A stretch of DNA of 64,000 nucleotides from Hemicordylus capensis (lineage: Eukaryota > Chordata > Lepidosauria > Squamata > Cordylidae), in contig NC_069658.1 of NCBI RefSeq assembly GCF_027244095.1, positions 415,550,687-415,614,686 on the forward strand, written 5' to 3'. Made by a program: the position numbers and the translations under genes. Shown here one piece after another: positions 11,819-22,391 of this stretch. The notes below the pieces were generated by a model that had not been told where the DNA came from, ran no database searches, and saw nothing but the letters and a program-made list of their open reading frames with translations. Positions within the stretch are counted from its first letter, which is position 1. Each line of letters begins with the position of its first letter.

Positions 11819-12360
11819 ATGAGCAGCAGCAGCATCCGCGCCACTTCGTACCGCCGCACTTTCGGGCCGCCCCCGATGCTGTCGCCGGTGTCGTACGCCT
11901 CGTCCCGCCTGGCCTCGTCCTCTTCCACCACGAGGCTGCTGAACACGCCTTCGCCCGGTCTGCGCTCGTACCGCGGGGGCGGCGGCGCCTTGATCCTGCG
12001 CTCCAGCACGCCGGTGGCGCCCCGCCTCATCTACAGCACGGAGAAGCTGGACTTCTCGGTGGCCGATGCCCTGAACCAGGAGTTCCTGGCCACGCGGAGC
12101 AACGAGAAGCAAGAGCTGCAGGAGCTCAACGACCGCTTCGCCAGCTTCATCGAGAAAGTGCGCTACTTGGAGACGCAGAACGCCGCCCTACTGGCGGAGC
12201 TGGGCCAGGCCCGCGCCAAGGAGCCCACCCGCGCCGGCGACCTCTTCCAGGACGAGCTCCGCGAGCTGCGCAGGCAGGTGGACGCGCTGGGCAGGGACCG
12301 CGACCGCCTGCAGGTCGAGAAGGACAACCTGGCCGAAGACTTGGCCGCCCTCAAGCAGAG
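11819..12360 (+). CDS. PRPH: PRPH exon 1 (head and coil 1A/1B start)
   Basis: Residues 1-181. The ATG lies in good context (A at -3) and gives [16 protein letters not shown], matching the conserved head. The frame stays open upstream to 11528, but that part is GC-rich and has no homology, so this start is preferred. The donor is AGAG|gtgagc (phase 2). Confidence 0.96.
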
Positions 12361-15300
12361 GTGAGCAGGGCTGACGGGACGGGGCGGCGCCCGCTAGGAT
12401 GCCCGGGTTTCCTCTGGGATGGGATCATGGGAAGCCGCAAGGACCGGGCTTGCTTCGGGGATTGGATCGGATGGAAACTTGAGGCTTCGGGTAGTAACAG
12501 GTTTTAAGCAATAGGTGGTGGGGCCGGAGGAGGGCGGAGTCCTCAAGCCCTCCTTTTAGTAGTAGGAGCAAAGGGTCTGAGGGGGTTAGAATGGAGAGCC
12601 AATGCCGCCGCCAGCTCCTCCTTTATTAGGGCTTAATTTGAGGCCGGACTCGGGCCCTAGTATCAATTTTGAAGGCCAAAGCTCCGTTCTGAAGCAGGTC
12701 TCGAGGAGGAGGTCTCTGAGAAGTCTCTCTCTCTCCTCTCCGCTCCTCTCCCTCCGCCATGGGAAGGAGGAGCTTCAGGTGGGCTCGAGTTCTAGACTTT
12801 TCTCTTCGGAAACCGGCTACAATTCTCTCACCTCTGCTGTTCTCAGACTGAACTGAGTTCAGCAGAGAATTCTAAGAACACAGGGAAGCTGCCTTCTCCT
12901 AAGTCAGAGCCTTGGTCCTTGCTCAGTACTGTCTCTCTGCACTGTCTGGCAGCAGGCAAAAATCTTCCCAAGCCCTACCTGGAGATGCTGCCAGGGCTTG
13001 GACCTGGGAGGGACCTTCTATATGCAAAGCAGCTGCTCTGCTTCTGAATGACAGCCCCATCCCAGTACTCGGGGCTCTCGGACTTCTTGCAAATAGAAGG
13101 GGGAGGGGATCTAGTGAGTTGCAGCAGGCTAAAGTTGGGAATTAGCACTTAAAAGCCTGGGACTGGATTCCAAAGAGGAGATAGTTGGGGGTGGTGGTGT
13201 CTTGATCATTACAGCAGGGGGATAGTTGAACCATGCCTCTAACTAAGAGCAGAACTTGGCAGAGTCTAGTGATGGATGGTTTCAGGAGGGTACAGAGGAG
13301 AGTCGGGCCCCCCTTGGTCTCTTTATTTCCTTAATTTGCAACTTCCTCCATAAACAAAACACGGAAAAATAAAACACTTAAAGCAAATAGAATGCATAAA
13401 AATCCTATTATTTATGTAATCCTTTGTTGAACACACAGAGTGAATGTTTCAACTGAGTATAGTACAAATGGCAAATTGCTGCCTAATAATCAGAAGTGTT
13501 TTGTTTGTGTTCTGGGTTGGTGTTTTTTTTTTTTTTTTTTTAAACTTTAATGGTGATGGGAGAGGGGAATTCTGATGACATAGGACTTCAGTGGACTGGG
13601 AGCCCAGGTCTGTCCTCAGTTCTGAGAAGAAAAGGTTTTGATGCTTGCAGAACAGTAGCCCTGGTATCCAGGGCTAAAAACCAGGCTCTATCCGCAGTGG
13701 TGATGTGAAAAGGTTTGCAAAGGACAAATAATTAAAGCAGGGTAGGACTAGAGTTCTAGGCATTTAACTTTAACTTTGGGACAAGAATGAGAAGGCAAGT
13801 GGCTTAGGGAGGGAGCAGCTGTGTGTGAGCCAGGATTTCTGTTCCCCAGAGCGGAGGGTAATTAGCAATCCCCCCCCTCCGTTTATGTTCTAGCTCTAGG
13901 TGGAGATTGTAGATAGACTATAGTTAAAGAGTGATCAGGAAGTGGTGCTCTATCCATAACTCTTGGAAGGGGCGTCTCTTGTTCAGAATATGAAATCTAC
14001 CATAGAGAGTTTGGAATATGGCTGCTCGGTAAAAGAAGATGGCTGGAGAAATGAGATTCCAGGAGGGTTATTATGCACAGAAAAGAAGTCTTGATTGGTC
14101 CTTGAGGCAAGAGAGTGGAGTGACAAGGGTGTGGTGCATGTGGGCGTGGGGGGCAATGGAGAACCTTGCCTGCAGGGAACAGGCAGAGAGTGGTGAGAGG
14201 GATGGACTTCTGGCAAAGTTTGGATCCCCCTCCTTTGGCTTTGTGGCATCCATATCTTGTCTGGATGGAGCAGGGAGAAGGAGATAACTATTTCTGAAAT
14301 TTGACAGAGAGATGGGGATGAGACTGTAGGTCAGGGGTAGAGCATCTGCTTAGCATGCAGAACGTCCCAGGTTCAATCCCCAGCATCTTCAGATATGTAC
14401 GGCTGACAAAAATTCCTGCCAGTTGCTACAATGACTAACGGTCTGACTCAGAAGATAGCAGCTTCCTATGAAAGCACTGAAATGTAGTAAGGGACTACAA
14501 GAAGAATCCATTTAGTGGCTGAACTCTGAGTATGAGGTGATGTTGCAGTGATTTGGTGGCATTTGTGCAAGTGGGCATGGAAATGTGTGAAATGGATTCC
14601 ATATGGATGGCTCTGCAGTGCTGTAGCTGCAGCACATTTTGAGGTCAGGGGGTGTGAGATCCATCCCCAATCCCACAGTTCCTCTATTCCATGGTTTTGT
14701 TCCCTTTTAGAAAATATACTGGTGTGGTTTGCTTGAAAGCTACCCCCCTCTTGTTGGAAATCATAGCCCTATGAAACTTCCAAGGGGAGAGGGTAGATTT
14801 CATAGGATGAAAGTCATAGGACTGCATTCCCCAAGGCACTGTGGGCTGGGGTTGGAGTTTCTGCATCCTAGCATAGCTCATGCTGTGACAGATGGAGGTG
14901 GCAGTGGAGGAAGGGAAGGGGACAGAAACACAGAAGGAGCTGGAGCCTGGAAGAGCGACTGGGTGTGGTCCTTTTATGCCTGCAAAGTGAGCTGCCTCGC
15001 CTCCTCCTGCCTGCCACCTTCTGAGTCAGCCAGCCCAAGAGTGGAGGGTGGGGCTGGAAGATGCATCTGAGAAGATGCATCAGAAGAAAAGGGTGTGGCC
15101 TGCATCTTGAAGAATCTTCTCATTTCTCCAAATATGGATGAGGGTGCACTATCCATCCAGAGGACCTGAAAACATGGAATTGCAGCCAAAGTCTACATAT
15201 ATAGCTTCAACAAAGCCCTTCTAGAAGAATCGCCTTAAGTTCACTTTACCTGCATCTCCTCTACCAGCCAAAACTCCCCATTCCTGCTGCATGTCAATTT

Positions 15301-18300
15301 ATTGCCACCTCCCCCTAATGCTGTATTGACCATCTCATGCAAATAAGCCCTTGGGCAGGCCCTCCCCCCAGTTTATGCAGCATGAAGCCCATAGTAATAA
15401 ATAAGTGTTGGGCAACTGGAAATGTTTGCTTGACATACTCCTACTGAGACCATAGGCAACAAAGTAGGAATGATGGAGGCGAGCAAGGAAGAATATGGTC
15501 AGAAGCTATTATATATTGTGTTGCTTATTTCCCCGCTTTCCAGCCTGGCCTCGGAAAGCAGAGTCCAAAGGGCAGGAAGGGGATACAAACAATTTCAGGC
15601 ATAGAAAAAAGGGCAATGGAGTGTGTGGGGTAGTGCAGAGGGCATAATGTGGGTGTAGTGGGGTTGCAGTTGGGCAGTGCAGCCAAAATGAAGATGGCAA
15701 CGTATAACTCAGTGATCTTCATTGTAAGGCTTCAGTGCCATAGTGTTAACTCTGCACTGAATACTCTGCACTGTTCCCCTGGCGCCATGCAGAGATGACC
15801 ATGCTCACAGAGGACCACTGGCACACTATGCCCTTGAAGGGGAAAAGAGCCTTCTTGAGCCCCTGCATCATCTTGGAAGGTGTGCACAGGCTGCTGGGAG
15901 GTGTAGCCCTCCCCAGTGTTTTCCTCCTAGAGCTCCTTCAGGGAGGGCTCCATCTCTCTTAAAGGGCTGTCCCAGCACTGGGGAAAAAAAACAACCACAC
16001 AGCACTGTGCGGAGATCAGCACAGTGGGAAATGGCTCTCACACGGAAGGCCTTTTACCAAGGTGGACCTTACTTGAGAAAAAGTGAAGATCACTGGTATA
16101 ACTAGCTTTACAGTGAGCCCTGTTTCTAGCTCCATGTTGCTCTCTGCCCCCTGCAGGCTGGACGAAGAGCTGCATAAGCGTGAAGATGCCGAGAATAACT
16201 TGGTTCTGTTCCGCAAGGTGAGTAAACCTGTGGATTGGAACAGAGCAAGGGGGAGTGGCACGCTCCTGTTTGTTGCCAGGCTTGTCAAAGACTCTAGCAC
16301 AGGGGTAGCCAACTGAAGGCTCTCCAGATATTGCTGGACTACAGTTCCCGTCATTCCCAGCCACAATGGCCAATACTTAGAGTGATGGCAGTTGTAGCCC
16401 GGCCTCTGGAGAGTCTAAGACTGGCCACCCCTGCTCTAGCATTTTCAGTTTCTTACCCTTTCTCTCGCACTCATGCATGGATGCACTTTCTGGTGTCACC
16501 TCTCCCCCACCCCCCCACCACCCTTGTTCCATGCATGCTTCAGCATTTTTCACCTGTGTCAGTTAAGTTGTCAAGGCTTAAGCCTAGTTCTTGAATGCCA
16601 GTTCTGGAATCTGGATGCTGTCCGTAGTGCTAAACCAAAGAATCCTATTCCACCTGCCTCCACCCTTGCTAGCCTAGTGCATGGGACTAGGAACCTATGG
16701 CTTGCTTTGCCTTGCCCTTCTCTGTCGCTTATGCATTTTAAGTACACATGGAACGCACAGCCTTCTTGTGGTGGCTCTGAATCTTCTTCTGTTTCTCCTC
16801 CCCTGACATGGTAGGATGTGGATGACGCTACCCTCTCACGCCTGGAGCTGGAGCGCAAGATTGAATCCCTCATGGATGAAATTGAGTTCCTCAAGAAACT
16901 GCATGAGGAGGTAGGAGGAATAAAGGCACTGGCATCTGGGTTGGGGGAGATGTTTGCCTTCCCGGTGCCTGGCCTCAGAAAGCCTCCCTTAGTTGGTTGG
17001 TTTTGAGGGTTTCAGGAATCCCGCAGAACCTTCTAAAGATGTCTCATCCCATTGGGTGGGTGGGAAATTCATCTTGATAGCATAGGGCTGGTTACCTTCC
17101 CTTATAGCATAGGGCTGGGGATTGCATCCTGGACTCACCTGGCAAGAGTAATGGGATCCCCCAACCAAATGGCTAGCCATAGTGGTGGAACTTTGCTGGG
17201 AACAGGGGCAGCTTTGGGAAAGTGGTCAGGGCTGTAGGGGAGGCAGTAGAATTCTTCATAGGTCATGGAAAATGACCCACCTGGGGAGTTACCTGGTAGG
17301 GAGGGAGTGGTTGCAGAGCTGAATCCCGCTGAAAGTACTTCTGTGGTCAGTCTCCAGAATTGTAAGATAACTTTTTGCTTGTGCTCCATCTAATGGTGAA
17401 CAGCAGAACCGCAGTTACATATATCCCCAGCCCCATCTTTGGTTTTGGGAGCAGGAGAACATGCATCCAGGATTATGGACATCGGTTTGCAGGACTGATC
17501 CAGCTGATAAACCCTTCCATTATAGCAGACTTTCTTTCCCAAACCTTTTGCTTTCTCTTCAGCTTGTTTGATGCGTTCTCTGTTGGTGGGCATGATGCCC
17601 TGTTGTATAGGTGCTATGGTGTATGGTGGATTCACAGGTCTTGCGTTGTATTTGTGGCCTGCCCTCTCTGTGCTGCGTACATCACTATAGGGCAGTTCAC
17701 ATGATCAACATTAGGAGTGGAGATGCCACCTACCCTAATTCGGGAGCTGGGCGAGCTCTCGGTTTTCGGTTGGGTGTTAGATAAAAACAAGGTTGGAGAC
17801 GGGGAGCTTGATCATCCTTCAAGCTCCAGCTGGGCAGGACTTGCGCGCCCTACTCAGATTCCATCCCCAGCTTCTGAACAAGGTAAGTGAGAAAATCATC
17901 CTATCCTAATGTTGACTGTATGGACTGTCCTTATGTGTAATGTGATGGCCACTCTGTATAACGGGCGTGCATCTACTAGTGGATGTACTTCTTGGTGCGC
18001 CTCATGATGTGGCCTGGCCTTGTGTGTATGATTGCCACTGCATATGTCTGACTCTGACACGTCTCCATGTCTGTCTGATGCCTGCAGGAGCTGAATGACA
18101 TGCAGGTGAGCATGCACAGCCAACAGCAGATGCAAGTGGAGGTGGAGCAAGCCAAGCCAGACCTGACAGCCGCTCTGCGAGACATCCGCACCCAGTACGA
18201 GAGCATCGCTGCCAAGAACCTGCAGGAGTCCGAAGAGTGGTACAAATCCAAGGTCCTTCAATTGGGTGTAGCTGGAGGGTTGTGAGAGCAGGGAAGGGTG

Positions 18301-21300
18301 GGGCAGAGCATGGCATGCCTTGACCAGCCCAGGGCGTCATAATGGAAAAACCCGTGTGTACTGCCCTAAGTTCCTTGGAGGATGGCCAGAATACAAGTAT
18401 AGATAGGTCGATTGACAGGCACGTGGTGCAGTTGTGGACATGGCAGCAGAAGCTGGGAGAAGTTTTACTTGAACCCCATCTCAGAAGCTCAGGGTTAGGG
18501 TTCTGCTCTGGCCCCCCAGAGCTCCTGCCTCATGCTGAATACTGGTACCTCTGAACAGAAGTATTCAGAAGCTCCTGCCCTGCCAATGCTGGCATGCTGA
18601 TCTCTAAGGGCCATTGCACATGATTGTGTTTTTTGGAGTACACATAAGGGGTTTCATAGGGACACCTGAACACGAGATGTGTGATTGCAGCACACTGTGT
18701 CTTTGCAAACTCGTGTATCAGATAGAGATGCGTATCAGGGAGCCAGGATTGGCTGCAGTTCCCTATGCTTGCTGTGCATTCCTGTACCGGACCTAAGCAG
18801 ACTGGAGGGGCAGGCAGGGGAGGGCACCGTAGGGAAGGGCTGAGAGGGATGAGCCAGCAAAACAGAGAACTGCTATCCTGAGCAGCAGCAGCAGCAGAGC
18901 CTTAACTTCTCTCCTGGGAAGCCAGATACTGCTCTCAGCTGCACTCAATATATTCCCACCATCTTGCTTTCCAGATAGGGTGGGTTCCTCTTTCCATTTG
19001 GGCTCTTGGGGAAGGCGGGCAGCCTGGGATGTGGAATAATAGCAGAGCCGCAGGCAGTGATCCTGGGATGCTGTTGCCTGCTTCGAGGCTTGACAGATCT
19101 CGGGTGCCCGGGAGCCATGATGCCTAGAAATGTAACCGTGGCACCTGGACTAGGCTATTCAGAGGGAGAGTTCTATTCCTGACACTCCACAGGGTGCATA
19201 GAAGGATGAGGCTGTGTGTTGAGTGGGGAAATGGCAGGGGGGCAGATGGTTTCTCCCTCCCATCTAGGCTGCCTCGCCTCTGCTCAAGATTGCAACAGCA
19301 TCCCGAGGCGGCTTTCTCATTTTTTAAAACAACTGTTTTGGCTTGGGCTGTGAATCCCACCTGCCGGGTCCTGTGTTTGCCCATACACACACTCTTGAGT
19401 GAGTCAGGGCAGGAGATGAGCTGGAGGCTCCTTCCCTTCTCGTGATGCCCCCCCCCCCATTTCTTGTAGTTTGCTGACTTGTCGGATGCCGCCAACCGGA
19501 ACCACGAGGCCCTTCGCCAGGCCAAGCAGGAGATGAATGAATCTCGCCGCCAGATCCAGAGTCTTACTTGCGAGGTGGATGGACTCAAAGGAACCGTGAG
19601 TAGGCAAAGCTCCCGCCTGAGCCCCGAGGAATCGGCTGCGTGGCATCCAGTGGCCTAGCCACCATGGAGCAAGGGGTGGGGGTGGGTCTCAGGGGTTGCA
19701 TTCTCTTGCTCCCCCCAGGTACCCCCGCAGTGACATCCAGCCAGGGAACAAAGTGCTCCCTGGCTGCAGGGTCCAAATTTAAAAAAACAAAACATTTTTA
19801 GATATCCTGCTCTTCCTCCCAGGAGCCCAGAGCAGTGTACTACATACTTAGGTTTCTCTTTCACAACAACCCTGTGAAGTAGGTTAGGCTGAGAGAGAAG
19901 TGACTGGCCCAGAGTCACCCAGCAAGTCTCATGGCTGAATGGGGATTTGAACTCGGGTCTCCCCGGTCCTAGTCCAGCACTCTAACCACTATACCACGCT
20001 GGCTGGCCATGCCTCCTGAGGGAACGTCAGAAGTATGATGATATAGGGCAGGGATGGGGAACCTTGGCACTCCTGCAGATATTGGCCTACAATTCCCATA
20101 ATCCCTAGCTATTGGCCTCTGTGGCTGGGGATTATGGGAGTTGTAGTCCAAAAACAGCTGGAGTGCCAAGGTTCCCCACCCCTGATATAGGGGGTGTGGG
20201 TGGCATTGGGCCTGGAAGGGGAGAGAAGCGCACCCAATGGACTAACAAATGCTCGCTTTGCCAGCTGGAAGAGACTAACCCTCTTGGGCCCAATGGCTCC
20301 CACGCCCCTTGGTCAGTGTCTTCCTGATGTTGATGCGGGGGGCATGGTTGGTGCGGGGCCTCCACTGCGGCAGGTGGCAGGAGGGGCCACCACCAGTCGT
20401 CTTATGCCCCTGATAGCATCCCATCTTTGCTGAGCTTTCTGCTTTGCGACGTGAGGTGCTGCCACTTTGGACCATAGGAGTATGCCAGAGCTTATGCGTG
20501 GATGGAATAGGCTCTTTTTCAACCTGCAGGAGGCCTATTTCTCTGCCTGAGCCTGGGCTCCGGAACCTGTTTTCAATGCTCGGTCCAGGAATTTTCAGTG
20601 ACAAAGTGTATAAATGCATGTATAGTTTTTGTCTGCAAGAGGCAATACTGGGGCTGTTCACACGACCGTGTGGGCAGGGGGGAAGGTGGGGTTCAACCTA
20701 CCTTCTCCCAGATGATCCCACTGTGCCTCTGCGACGTGCAAGCCTACATGACCTGTGCTGCCAGGAGCAGCACAGCTGACTATCTGCACTGCTCCTGCCA
20801 GCATGAGGCCAGGACTCGTTTTCCTGGCCTCCGTGTACCCCACAAGGCACCATGTGATAAGCGCTGTGCCTTGGGGGATTTCCCCATCAGACAGGAGCTC
20901 TAGGTGCTAGGGGTGTGCATGAAACCAGTATGCTTGGTTCAAGTCCAGACCGGACTTGAACAAAACTGGGCATGTTCAGTTTTGCACCCCTGAACATGCC
21001 CCCCTGGTTTGGCTCAAATTTGAGCCGGTCCGGGGTTCTAACTATGAATGAATACACCCCCCTATGCCCAGTGGGCATGCATGGCAGCCTCCAAAATGGT
21101 GGTGGCAGCCACAAGCACAAAGTGGCCCAGAACAGGCAGAGAAAGGACTACAATGGCCCAAACCGGGCCGGTGGTGGTGGTGGTGGTGGCCAGAGTGGGG
21201 AAGATCAACCTGCTTCTTAAAATATTGAATGTTGGGGCAATCAGAATGTTGAATTCCATGTCCAAAGCCAAATGTTGAAGGTTGGTTGTGGAATGTACAC

Positions 21301-22332
21301 TGTTCTGATTATGGGACTGTGTCCCTTTTGCAGCTGGAAATCAGAGGCAACTCTAGCACAGCTACAGTTTTGGGATGGTTGGTGTCAGACCTCTTTTCAG
21401 AAGGCCAGTGCTTGCATTAGTTCAATGTTTGCAGGCTCATCACTTCTCACTTGGTATTCAGAGGCCACCTCCAGTCTCTGAGGCAGAATGCCTTTGAATA
21501 TCAGTTGCAGAGGAGTAACAGCAGGAGAGAGGGCATGCCCTCAGTTTTTGCCTCTGGGCTTCCCAGCGACACCTGGTGGGCCACTGTGTGAAACAGGATG
21601 CTGGACTGGATGGGCCTCCAGCAGGGCTGTTCTTATGTTCACTTATTTGGGAATTTGGGAGCAGAAGTTCAGGGTCTGAAGTGGTGGGTTTCAGTCAAGG
21701 TGAGCGGGCTGTGGCTTAGAGACTGAGGCCCTGGTTCTGGGTGATTTTCCTCCCCAGAATGAAGCCTTGCTGAGGCAGATGCGGGATGTAGAGGAGCAAT
21801 ATGGGGCCGAGATGGGCTCGTATCAGGACACGGTGGCACGGCTGGAGCAGGAGATCCAGCACATGAAGGAAGAGATGGCTCGGCACCTGCGCGAGTACCA
21901 GGACCTGCTGAATGTCAAGATGGCCCTCGACATTGAGATCGCCACCTACCGCAAGCTGCTAGAGGGAGAGGAGAGCAGGTGGGTATGGGGGTGGGGCAGC
22001 CAGCAGGGACTTTTCTCCGCCTGCCCCCCAGCTTTGCATGGTGTATCTCTTTATTGAGGGCAGAGACAGTCTCTGCGCTTGTAGAGTGTTGAGGGACTGG
22101 GTTGCTAGGGGTTATTTTTATGCTCACGACCCTGTGTTCCCTGCAGGATCACAATGCCTGTCCAATCCATGGCGTCCTTCAATATCAAAACAACCACAGG
22201 TAAGCTGTGGCTCCCTGTGGGATGTATCAAATACATGTTGTGTGTTTGTGCAAGCTTTTGGGTGTGCATTATGTGGGTTTTTGAAGAGCGTACACAAAAA
22301 AATCTTTGTGGCATTGGCACATATATGTGGCC

Positions 22333-22391
<59 letters not shown>

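Larger units (their letters stand above)
12361..16156 (+). other. PRPH: PRPH intron 1
   Basis: It holds two copies of the tRNA-headed SINE (12878-13065 minus, 14318-14475 plus) and a poly-T run (13523-13543). I see no exon in the rest. Confidence 0.85.
19596..21757 (+). other. PRPH: PRPH intron 5
   Basis: Repeat-filled: a tRNA-SINE (19793-20009), a hAT MITE (20049-20184), a dispersed 'ggggctgttcacacg' repeat (20645-20905), a 'gtgtgcatgaaacc' repeat (20905-21050), a GGT run (21169-21189) and a minus-strand SINE (21450-21642). Confidence 0.75.

Noticed and set aside
11419-12112. Antisense ORFs of 134 and 203 codons over PRPH exon 1
   Set aside because: Mirror frames of a GC-rich coding exon; no homology and no splice context.
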